Shown here: positions 13,249 to 23,662 of the stretch, piece after piece
How positions within the stretch are numbered: the first letter of the stretch is position 1
How the letters are laid out: each line of letters opens with the position of its first letter
Assembly: GCF_901709675.1 (NCBI RefSeq)
Contig: NC_051097.1
Span: forward strand, 5,239,039-5,303,038
Direction of reading: 5' to 3'
Length of the DNA: 64,000 nt
Source: Syngnathus acus
Lineage: Eukaryota > Chordata > Actinopteri > Syngnathiformes > Syngnathidae
Made by a program: the position numbers and the translations under genes
Notes under the pieces: generated by a model
Told to the model about the DNA's origin: nothing
Databases searched by the model: none
What the model saw: the letters and a program-made list of their open reading frames with translations, nothing else

Positions 13249-13662
13249 TACCGTATTTTCCGGACTAGAAGGCGCAGCTAAAAACATACAATTGTCTCAA
13301 AAGCCGACAGTGCGCCTTATAGTCCGGTGCGCCTTATATATGGACCAAATTCCTAAATTTAAACTGGCCTGAAACATTGTGTCATGAAATCAATCATAAA
13401 TGGCCCGCTGAAGACTATGAATCATGAATCAAAAAGACTATGTATCATTATTTTGTGATTATGATGTAATTTGTTGCGTCTGAAGTTAAAATAAAAAAGA
13501 TAATGGAGAATGATTCGATTTGGATTAAAAATCTGACATGATGCATTAATGGTGCGCCTTATAGTCCGGTGCGCCTTATATAAGGACAAAGTTTTAAAAT
13601 GGGCCATTCATTAAAGGTGCACCTCATAGTCCGGTGCGTCTTATAGTCTGGAAAATACGGTA
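13249..13662. mobile_element. TA-flanked MITE, subfamily I, copy A
   Basis: Element with inverted termini TACCGTATTTTCCGGACTA and GGAAAATACGGTA, bordered by TA. Inside each end the motif GTGCGCCTTATA recurs, with GGTCC/GGACAAAGTTTT boundaries. The core, with GACTATGAATCATGAATC and AATGATTCGATTTGG segments, is shared with the inverted copy at 48.6 kb. There is no coding capacity. The TA flanks suggest Tc1/mariner-type mobilisation; I could not see an 8-bp duplication that would indicate hAT. Confidence 0.75.
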
Positions 13663-14890
13663 TATTTTTATATACACAAACACCATCTGTCATCAGAAGT
13701 GAAAGAGGTCATCCAGCATTATGAAGCCTTTATCATTTGGAACAGGAAAGAGGGATTTCAAGCCGATGTTTATTTTTTGTGTTCAGCAGCACCCCATTTA
13801 GCCCAGCGTTGGTGATTGAAAAATTCCAAGTCATTTACATTCGCAGAGGCCGATCACAAGTATCAAGGAGTGCGACATTTCATTTTCTCTAGCGCTCGGT
13901 CTATTTCTACTTTCATTCCATCTAAGAATTGCGGGATTGTGAGATTTTAGAAAGCCGAATAAGTTTAAATAATTTGAAGCGCCAGGGCTTGAAATAAACA
14001 GCTTGTTGTTGAGCTCTTGTATGAGGTCATGTGATTCCATCTGGCACTTGATTGTTTGCGCTTGAAAAAAAGAAAAGTGTGTTTGCTAGTGATTTCTCCC
14101 TACCTCAAAGTAATTCTTGTTTTAGGTCATATCTTGGACACATCTTTAATAAAAGTAAATTTGTACATGGTGAATTAAGTAAAAATGAAGAAAAAATTGC
14201 CGACTGATTGTGGTCAAAGAAACACGCGACGCAACCCTCCTAGAATAATTCATCCTACTACAGTGACACGAGAAACTTTAATACTCAAGGTATTGCTTTT
14301 CAAAATAGTAAAGAATGAATAACTAATGTACGTGCCGGCAAGGTCATTGGAGAGAGCCGGACTGTTGTTCTGAGGGCCCTGGGCAGTATTATTTATTCAA
14401 CATAGAGCCGCATGCATTGTATAATAGGCCTTTCTTCACACTGAGCTTCAACCTGTAAAAAATGCGTGATGCATGTGAAGCGTGATACGGTTCAGGCTGG
14501 TGTAATAAATTACAAGGTGTTATTTGCTCCCCTCCTGTCTTGAGATTGAGTGATCATGCAAGTCGTTTCATATGGAAACACGAGAACACCAGTAACTGCA
14601 TTGATGATAACAATACTCGTTACTAGTGATCCATTCCACGTAGAGCTTTCATTGTAGTGGATTGTATTCTATTCTTAGACACTGTCATTTAATCATCAGG
14701 TTATTATTGCGGACAATAGATGGAGTGTGTTCTCTTGTTGTTATTAAGTGTTGAGGACAGTAATGGAGCTTTAAGCGTTGGGTTAGAATGGTTCTGCATC
14801 GATTATTGAGTGCATTCTCTAGTTCAGCTGTCACCAAGCAAACCGAGAAGTACTACTTTGGTAGTGATTAATGTGAAGAGCTATCAATTT

Positions 14891-15027
14891 GCCAAATGCA
14901 AAAATAAATTTATTTAAATTATTGTGAATTGTTATTAATTATGCTAATAAGATCTATGCCAAACACAAAAATGAATTAAATTAAATTATTGTGAATTGTT
15001 ATCAATTATTTATGCTGATGAGATCTA
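14891..15027 (+). repeat. Two-copy tandem duplication, about 68 bp each
   Basis: Units 14891-14957 and 14958-15027 share GCCAAA, AAATTATTGTGAATTGTTAT and GATCTATG, with small changes. It is a simple diverged duplication in AT-rich intron. Confidence 0.6.
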
Positions 15028-15296
15028 TGTGAAGAGACGGATGCTGTTTATGATTTCTCAATATTGTCAGCAATGATTGCATAAGGTAGGAAATATCAAT
15101 ACGTAATATTTAATATTTATACATTTCTGCAAGTCAAGAATGATCGCTGTAAAAAAATCACAATGTATCATTCCTAAGTAAGATTTTTTTGGTTACTCAT
15201 GTGATCCATAAAGGCTACCAGTGCCTGCGGGTGACTACTATTGTAATCGACAGATTTTAGACGAAATTCTGTAGTGACTATTCATGACTCGCCAAC

Positions 15297-15466
15297 CTTG
15301 ATAGCATTGGTAGAGATCTGGATCTCGTGCAGCTTCCTCATTGTGCCATCACGGTCGATGAAGTAGGAGGAGGCCAGCTGGTGGAGGGCTTCCACATTTT
15401 GAGTGGCATTGGCGAGCTTCCTGTCCAGCTTGTTTTTGGCCAGGTACATCGTCAGCGCCTCCTCCC
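15297..15466 (-). CDS. brinp1: brinp1 coding exon 4 (residues 137-193)
   Basis: Third coding exon of brinp1 on the minus strand, 170 nt. The acceptor TTGTAG ends at 15467. The exon starts with GG, completing the glycine codon begun in exon 3 (G|GG), then [16 protein letters not shown], the [16 protein letters not shown] segment and [19 protein letters not shown]. It supplies the part of the MACPF domain just after the signature glycine pair. N156-A-T is a potential N-glycosylation sequon. The exon ends on a complete Lys codon, matching exon 5, which begins with a Val codon. The donor reads AAG|GTTGGC, a poor match to consensus (GT kept, but T rather than A or G at +3), with no better in-frame GT nearby. 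Exon identity is clear from the protein match; only the donor strength is unusual. Confidence 0.93.
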
Positions 15467-15691
15467 CTACAACGGAATATATAACATCGGTTATTACCAA
15501 GTATGTGCATTTTTTTACATGACATGGTTCAAGCGACACCAATTAATTTCTTGTACAGTATCCAGTTTGTAGACGTGCCATGCGAGCTTTGGCATTAAAA
15601 AGAAAACATGGAATAGAGTCATCCATCCATTCTCTATCGAGCTGGAGTGTATCTATTATTAAAAAAAGGAGAAAATCAATGAAAAATAAAA

Positions 15692-15738
15692 TATAAATAA
15701 ATAAATAAATACATTAATTAATTAATTAATTAATTATT
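15692..15738 (+). repeat. AAAT then ATTA microsatellite
   Basis: Four or more AAAT units are followed by about six ATTA units, forming a compound short tandem repeat in intron 3. Confidence 0.75.
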
Positions 15739-17241
15739 AGCTGGAGAAAGCAGATGCCCCACTTTTTCAGGAAAAAACTCCAAACGTTTGCTGCTTCAAT
15801 CTCCGGTTGGGATCTACACAATGGCACAAAAAGACTCTCGATTTACTCTGTTGCGATGGAATTACTTCTGTGAAAACAAAGGAAGGTCTTAGATACATGT
15901 GCTCGGGACAGAAATAGCAAGTAAACTGAACACAGGACTGTACTGTTCCTATGATGTTCTAATCACTTGAAACGAACTGGGCGTTAGGAGCATGTAGTGT
16001 CTTAGACTTGCTGAGCTATTTTGTGTGCCATATACAGTAGGATGTTTTCACATTATCATTGCACCACAAGCTTCTGTTTATGCTGGCACAATCGGGACAA
16101 TAATCACATTCTTCTTCTTTAAAACTAATCCAAGGTTAGGTCACTGCCATTATGAAAAAGCAATTTCATCTCACGTAAACGTTACCAATTCGTCATCTCA
16201 TTGATAAAGAAAAAAAACTGCACACAATGATAGGAAGTATAACGAATGTGACCTTGTTCTTACAGGCGGTTGCTACTTTGTCAGTATTGCAGGCTGTCTA
16301 CCAGAATGTAGCCAAAGGCCCCTAATGAGCAGTCTTGTTGTCTCACTGAAAACTCCCGCAAACATTTACAGGTAGGTTTCTTACCTCTAACGAGAAGCAG
16401 TTTCAGAACAGTTGAAATAAGGTCACACGTTATCATTCGTTTCGTGTATTTTATGGGCATTCTGAATAACCAAATGGCACATTTGAAATACGCTCTGAAT
16501 TTTTGAACAGAAGTCATAATAATTTAATGCAAAAATAGCAATAAAACAACACCCTGTAACTGCATTACACACTGCCTACACAAAATAACACATTTATCAA
16601 TAAACACAGTCACACGTGTTAATTATAACTGCAACAAAGCATTCTGAGAATGCCACTTCTCTAATGGATGGCTGTGAAGCCCAGATGAGGCAAAAACTAC
16701 CAATCCAGCAAAGTAGAAAAGGCCAAAAAGTGATTTATTCCCACAGATGTTAAGCTTTTTATGTTTTATTTGGGTGGTTCGACCTCAGTGTTTTTCTTCT
16801 ACTGTCTAAAAATGAGCATGGTCACACACAATTTGCACTGGTTCAGAATCAGCTGTTAGCATTCCTGGAGTGTGACCGAACATTGAGCTGAGGAAGAGTG
16901 TGTGTCCTGCTGGGACAGAGCTTTGAGCAAAGAGGAAATGATGTCAAACTGTTCTTGCGGGGTTTTTTTTCGTCATGGGGGATGTAGAGGTAACAACGTT
17001 AAAAACTTAATATCAGTAGCAGTATCTATAAAATGCCACTAGGCAGCGGTGCTGTTCTGGATATATTCTGTCAGGGATTAATGACAGGGTGAGTAATATT
17101 TGATTTTTATTCTGTTAGCTTCTTTTTACACTTAAAGACATAGACAAGCATTCGACATTTTACTATTAGCCGTTATAGAATATGATGCGTGTGACAGTTA
17201 ATGATCCAGTGCTAGTTGAAATATTTTTTATAAAGGGTGGT

Positions 17242-17629
17242 TACCGTATTTTCCACACTATAAGGCACACCTAAGAACCTCCAATTTTCTCAAAAGCCGA
17301 CAGTGCGCCTTATAATCCGGTGCGCCTTATATACAATATGGAGTCGTGGGTGAGGACTAACTTATTAAAGTAAACTTTACGTGTTTATTTTGCGTGTTGT
17401 GTGATATTGACGTTTGAGCAACGTTGAGTTATTGATATATTGTTATTGTTTTCACTATTTTGGGTGTTACTATATTGTGATTGCATTAACGTTTGAGCAA
17501 CGTTGAGTTATTTATTCTATGCGCCTTATAATGCGGTGCGCTTTATATATGAACAAAGTTTTAAAATGGGCCATTCATTGAAGGTGCGCCTTATAATCCG
17601 GTGCGCCTTATAGCGCGGAAAATACAGTA
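17242..17629. mobile_element. TA-flanked MITE, subfamily II, copy B
   Basis: Same termini as the 13.2-kb copy (TACCGTATTTTCC and GGAAAATACAGTA) and the same subterminal GTGCGCCTTATA repeats. The core differs: it contains GTTTGAGCAACGTTGAGTTA twice, about 80 bp apart, and a GAGGACTAACTTATTAAAGT segment. The same core occurs at 23.0 kb, which defines a second subfamily. Non-coding. Confidence 0.75.
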
Positions 17630-20600
17630 GTTGCTTTTACCATTGCATGCAACACACACAAAGAAGCCCAAGGGAATTGTTTTAAAAGGCAAAATCCATT
17701 CAACTTATTTGCATGGTATATAAAAATAAACATTTGTTCTTCCAAAAATTTAGTATGGCTTTTAGAGGAGTGTATTTAACTGAATAAGAAAAACGTAGTA
17801 GACCAACAACACCTCAGACACGGGCGGGGGAGAAATGTGACTGCACTGAGCCATAACACGTCCAAATATTTACCTGCCGTGCGGCAATCGCTGGTGATTT
17901 GCATGTCATACATTTGTGTGTTGACACATTCTCAAAAGGTTTGCGCTATGCTCATTCTATAAAACATCATGTTTATCCACATCTCATTCCGACGAGCGGA
18001 GGAGCAAACAAGCAAACGGCCCCGATTCAATCCCACGGGCTCACGTGACCTCGTCTTTCCAAGATTGCGGTTCAACACAAAGGCAAATGCGAACGCCCGC
18101 AGCCGGGCTGGAGTGTGTCACACATGCTCACATCCGCGGTGCCCTCCAACGCTTTATCGTCCCTGAGCGACGCATGTGAATTGGTCACTTAACTTGTGGT
18201 GACCGGGACTTGCAGTCTGGTGCCTGGTTGGAGTACAAAATCACCTCGCCCCCCTCGGGGCCAGCCAGATGACTGAAACGGAGTGCACACAGACTGACAA
18301 TTTTTTTCTCCCTTTCGCAATCAGTCGGCAAAGGCCCGATTATTGGATGTTTCTAAAAGATTATCCTAAGCAAGTGTTAAATGTTTAGAGCAGAGGTACC
18401 TGACTTTTTTTTTTTACTCTACTCCCTACCTTTGAGTATGAAGACCTTGGGGCCTATTCGTAGACACGCGCTGGTGCGTTCAGCATATCGATGAATCATC
18501 TTTATTTTCGTACTGGGGCAATTCTAGTTTGGCGTGTTTGGGTGAGGTGAAACCAGGTGAAAACAGGTCTAAGTTGTGGCGCAGGTGGTGTAATACAATT
18601 TTGATGGATTTGTTTCAGGCGATGTGTGGGTGGTGTCATATTTCATTCACAAATATGACGCGTGCATCAAACCCTCTCAGTCATGGTTGAAAGAAATTAA
18701 TTGAATGGATTATTATTATTATAATCTTTATTATTTTAAAACTACTGTTGCGGGGTTGATCATTCCACCTGGATCTGCTCGTAAAATAGGTGTTGTAGAG
18801 AGATGACGACAAATTATTACCATTACCAATTCGGTCAACTTTGGTGGGAATGAGCTGCTGGTTCATCATATCTTAAATCAGTTAAGTCATTTACCTCAAA
18901 TTCAAATAACCAAGTGTGCGAAACCAAAATGTTGCGAATAGATAAGATAATAGTAAGCCTTGCTTCCTCCCGTAGTTCTTTATATTTTCCAGGGAGAGGA
19001 GACACATAATTGCCAGTGGAGGTCTTCTCTGGATTGAAAATCTTGAGCCACATTTATTCCTTGTCATTTATGATCTCTTACATTTTACAAATCTGTTTGG
19101 ATGTTAGAAATCCTCATGTATGTGCCCCGCTTCAATGGCACTGCTGCACACTAATATTATTCCCACATTTAAGTTCTTTTTCTAGGAAGCTAGCGTTGCG
19201 TGAAGCTTCATAAATATTTGTGGTTATTGCCTCTACTCTGGCAGTAAATTTCTATCACAGACCACCCCGCTTGCCCATAATCACAATTAATGCGCTTTTG
19301 TTTAAGCCGTTTAAAAAACAATGTAGTGTATCACCTTGAAAGCCCCCCACTAAGTAACTCCTTGCTTATTTTTGCAAATGTATGCATGCTATCTACGGTG
19401 ATGTCCACAAGGGTGTAGAGTGCAAGTAGACTTTTACAGTAATGGGAAGGATGGAGCCCTCCATCCTGTGTTAATGTTACATGTGTGGATCACTTTATGG
19501 AGAAGCATTAAACTATACAATGTATGGCAATCACCCAGCAGCCAAAGGATGCTTTTTTTCCATTCAGTCACAAAAGAGATGCTTTTAAGTATGACAGGCA
19601 CATTGATTATGAAGACGGTAAAGGGGAGCATGGAAAAAATAATTCAGTGTATAATTAGGACAATGTAAAAGTCCTTCACAACAGGCAACCACTGCAGTAT
19701 GTTATAAAAAACCCTCCTGATTCTATTGACGTTGTGGTAACGGTCAGTCTTGAACTATAAGACATGTATTTTTATCTTGGTTTTTTTCATGTATTTATTT
19801 TTCATGTCTAAGTAAACCAATTATTTATTCCAGTGAAACCTGCTCCAGACTAATGCAGTGTTGGTGAAAATAAACGATATCATGAGAAGATATTATTTGA
19901 ACACAAACACAGTTTGAACACAGTTTTTAGATGAATGCTTCATAGTTTGTTTGTTTTATAACTCCCGTTAACAACCCAAGCTAAACCTGACTCCCGCTTG
20001 ATATATTATCCAAATAACTTAGCCTCAGAGCTGAAATGTATCATACTTCTTTAACACCAATTATTACTTTCCTATTAGCCAGGGTTTGTTATATCATGTG
20101 GCATGTTAAGGCATTACAGAACGACCACAAAAACAATGGGTTCTGTACTTTTCTTCTTCATATTTGAGTGGATTAATATCTACTTGGATTAATTGCTCAA
20201 TATTAATTCAACACACAGTGTGTAAAACACTGTTTGTACATGCCGGAGCATAAATGAGACTTTTTCACAAAACACCTTGAATTGTTGTCATACAAATCAA
20301 TCCTAAATATTCCACCATGTTTTGAATGGACAGCAGAACAACACAAAGATTTGAAAGCGGTGAGTGATGTGACAAAAAGTAGCAGCACGGCCGCTTTTGC
20401 TAGATTCTCTTTCACATCACAAAACAATCCCCCGCGACCCCGTCCGAGTCATTTCAATAAACCATTTCGGTGAGCGTGCCACTGAGCACAGAGGACTGTC
20501 GCAACGAAAGCACCTCGGATCCAATCACAGGTTGTGCATTTACGAGGGGGAAGCGGAATGAGCTCTCGCGCCCGCTCTCTTCCCCCTCAGCCGAAATCTA

Positions 20601-20886
20601 TATTGCACTGCTTGTAGACGCTAAAGGAGTAATCTACTTGACAACCCGCTCGTTCTGTTCAACAGGTTCGGTGCTCTGAATCAATCATTTACGTTTAAGT
20701 TCCACTGCACGTCTTGTCAGATAAATGCCCCCTCCTTTATCTCTAGCAACCCTTAGGCAGGAGAAAATGTAGTCCAATTGTGCCCCTTTTTTCTTCCCAA
20801 AACTACCTGGAACATTTTGTACAGCATCACATGTGATGGTTGGTAAACAGCATGATACTGTAGGTGACATATGGAAGATTATAATG

Positions 20887-21180
20887 TACCGTATTTTCCG
20901 CACTATAAGGCGCACCTAAAAACCTCCAATTTTCTCAAAAGCCGACAGTGCGCCTTATAATCAGGTGCGCCTTATATATGGACCAATATTGAGCCACTAC
21001 AGCAGGCGTGTCCAAAGTCCGGCCCGCGGGCCAAATGCATATATCTTATATATGGACAAAGTTTTAAAATGGGCCATTCATTGAAGGTGCGCCTTATATA
21101 TGGACAAAGTTTTAAAATGGGCCATTCATTGAAGGTGCACCTTATAATCCAGTGCGCCTTATAGTGCGGAAAATACGGTA
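20887..21180. mobile_element. TA-flanked MITE, rearranged short copy C
   Basis: Termini match the other copies (TACCGTATTTTCCGCACTA and GTGCGGAAAATACGGTA), but the usual core is missing. In its place is a roughly 45-bp piece at about 21000-21040 with GCGTGTCCAAAGTCCGGCCCG, resembling the tip of a common vertebrate hAT-type repeat. A 46-bp segment (CTTATATATGGACAAAGTTT onward) is then duplicated in tandem from about 21045 to 21137. Confidence 0.75.
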
Positions 21181-23022
21181 GGCTAGATGGCGACATCAAT
21201 TTTGCTGAGGTGGTAGCACACATGCATTCATTTCATAGTATAACGATTGCACAATATATTACAACAGATTTCCCAGGTAGGTGCTGCTGTTTTGGTTAGT
21301 AGCAGGATTGAAGCAGGATCAGATCTTAATGTGACAACTGAGTTATAATTGTTTTAGTGCTGAGAGCAAAAAGGGAGCAGTCAAAAACTACAATGATTGC
21401 CAAGCCAGTGGCTATTTGATGAAATATGACGTATCTGAAACAGCTTTAGCACAATAGCCGATCCGCCCTCCGCGGTAAATTTGATAGCAGTAGCAGCCCC
21501 TACCATTTATGTACCGGCCCAGTTGTGCAGTAAATCCCTCGCTATCCAAAAAAACACCGTGTGGGGCGCTGGAGCACATGAAATGAGCGCTGTAAAGTAC
21601 ATTTTGAGCTTCTGTTCTCAGCCTCTAAGTGTATACAAAAGAAGTGAGGATATTTGATAGTTTTGTCAGTTATGACAGTCAACTTACGTTTTTGTTGGGG
21701 AGTCTGAAATGTTGAAATTATTTCAAGTTCTTCCCCTCTCACTCAAAGCAGTCGTCGAAAGCTACCACCGTCTTTCTGTGGCAACTTTAAAGCATTCGCA
21801 CCTACTTGAACCTTTGCTTTGGGTCAAATAAAGTCCAAATGTTCCAATGAAGGAGAAACACTCAGTAATTCATGAGTATTGGGCCAGAAATCTTAAGCAC
21901 ACTCGCATTCATCTTAAACGGTGGTACCTGACTTTCAAATTGAATTTGTTCCTTGACCAAGCTCATGTGAATGCTTTTAATCTTGGTTTTCTGTTTACCT
22001 CATATTAACACTGCTTAACTTGTTACATGAAGAGACTTCATTCATCCCAATATCATTTAAAAAGTTACTGAGGGATATAACACAGCAATGCTGTGCCGGT
22101 TTTGAGACATTTTAGAAGCGTTCATTCACCATGTGCTACAATAATATAATGTAGCCTATGAAACTACCTTTCTTTCACTGCCAATTCAGTATTGCAAAAC
22201 TTCTCAAAAGTTTCTCCTTTGAAAAGTTAAATAAATGAATAAAAAGGCACTTCTTCAACAATCAAAATAACCTATGCTGTCCTGCAGTTTTTTTTGGGGA
22301 GCCTGCTTGCACTTCAGACTTGAGGCTTGAAAAGAAAAAAGTAATCAAGAAGAAATGAAAAAATTGAACTGTGTACCAAAAACAATGTTTGGGAGTCAAA
22401 ATTCAGCAGGTAAAATATGATGGAAAATGTCTTAAGTCGCAATGGAGCACAATGTAAATGTCAAATTTTATATGGAACAGGATAATAGCTGTCTCCAAAG
22501 AAATAGACAGCAGCAAAAGCATCATTTGACTTGATAGAACAGGCCCAGAAAAGTGAGGATCATTAAGTAAATATGCACCCAAGAATGTCAATGTATTCTG
22601 TAGTTCTTCTTTTTCTATTTGGTTCCATATTACACTCAAATGGGCCAACCACTAATGGCACTCTTTACAGTTGACCGGTGAAATTTAAGTTGCCTGTGAA
22701 AATTCACTTCTTCCCTACCCTGGTGTATAATGACTCTTGAGAGCATAAAAGTGTTGGTGGTCACGCGGAGAATTAGCCTCTTCTTCTTGATTACTAGCCT
22801 GCTGAGCACCTTTATTGTCCTCTATAACGGTCTTCTTTAATGGGCAATCCCGAGAGTCAAATTGTAACAAGTGTATTGACCTGCAACTTGAGACAAAAAA
22901 GCCTCAAGGTTAAAAAACAATGTTAGGATTGTTAGGGTGTAAAAAGAAGTCGAAAATATGAATGAATAGGAATCGATCCAGTCCAATATTGTATCAGTTG
23001 GTAGAAAATTACATTGTTAAGG

Positions 23023-23415
23023 TACCGTACATTCCGCACTATAAGGCGCACCTAAAAACCTCCAATTTTCTCAAAAGCCGACAGTGCACCTTATAATCCG
23101 GTGCGCCTTATATATGGACCAATGTGGATTCGTGGATGAGGACTAACTTTTTAAAGTAAGCTTTATGTGTTTATTTTGTGTGTTGTGTGATATTAACGTT
23201 AGAGCAACGTTGAGTTATTGATATAGTGTTATTGTTTTCACTATTCCAAGTGTTACTATATTGTGATGGCATTAACGTTTGAGCAACGTTGAGCTATTTA
23301 TTCTATGCGCTTTATAATCCGGTGCGCCTTATATATGGACAAAGTTTTAAAATGGGCCATTCATCGAAGGTGCACCTTATAATCCGGTACACCTTATGGT
23401 GCGGAAAATACGGTA
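23023..23415. mobile_element. TA-flanked MITE, subfamily II, copy D, next to brinp1 exon 3
   Basis: Termini TACCGTACATTCCGCACTA and GCGGAAAATACGGTA. The core is the same as copy B, including two copies of the GAGCAACGTTGAG motif. It lies 56 bp from the end of brinp1 exon 3, inside intron 3. Non-coding. Confidence 0.75.
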
Positions 23416-23471
23416 TTCTTTTTTTTCTCCTCCGTCCTTAACTATTATCCAAAGCAGTGAAGCCGTTTTAC

Positions 23472-23662
23472 CTCCCAGCGTGGCCGAGATGAGAATGTGG
23501 GTCCCATATTTCTTAATGATGGTATGGATGAACTGCTGCGTGGTCGGTCTGCGGCCCAGCAGGCGGACGCTGCGCTGGAACTCGGGCATGAGCGGCACAG
23601 GGTTCCGGATCAGGTCCCGCCTCTCGATCGCTGTATTCCTCACCTTCCAACGTGCAAATTCC
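23472..23662 (-). CDS. brinp1: brinp1 coding exon 3 (residues 73-137, MACPF signature)
   Basis: Second coding exon of brinp1, minus strand, 191 nt. The acceptor GCATTCAG ends at 23663. The first base completes the Arg73 codon split from exon 2 (AG|G). It then reads [42 protein letters not shown] and [14 protein letters not shown], ending one base into Gly137 at a GTAAAA donor. The segment [13 protein letters not shown] (residues 125-137) corresponds to the MACPF signature Y/W-G-T-H-[FY]-x6-GG, with Ile where classical perforin/complement members carry an aromatic residue; BRINP family members also have an aliphatic residue there. The phase (1 + 63 codons + 1) agrees with both neighbours. A MITE occupies intron 3 beginning only 56 bp beyond the exon end. 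Confidence 0.95.

Larger units (their letters stand above)
1737..15296. other. brinp1 intron 4 (about 13.6 kb)
   Basis: Non-coding stretch between exons 5 and 4. Identified contents are a tRNA-SINE-like fragment near 2.3-2.5 kb, a diverged tandem array at about 4.0-5.1 kb interrupted by the hairpin MITE pair, degenerate repeats at 8.59-9.3 kb, one TA-flanked MITE at 13.25-13.66 kb and a duplicated segment at 14.89-15.03 kb. The 6.1-6.4 kb part is GC-richer with homeodomain-like TAATTA sequences. I see nothing else that stands out; the many short ORFs show no known motif. Confidence 0.8.
15467..23471. other. brinp1 intron 3 (about 8.0 kb)
   Basis: Non-coding stretch between exons 4 and 3. It contains an AAAT/ATTA microsatellite at 15.69-15.74 kb and three copies of the TA-flanked MITE family (17.2, 20.9 and 23.0 kb). 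A repeat-tail-like CATCCATCCATTCTCTAT lies near 15.63 kb. Apart from these I see no supported feature. Confidence 0.8.

Noticed and set aside
15327-15572. Plus-strand ORF opposite brinp1 exon 4
   Set aside because: Antisense shadow of the real exon.
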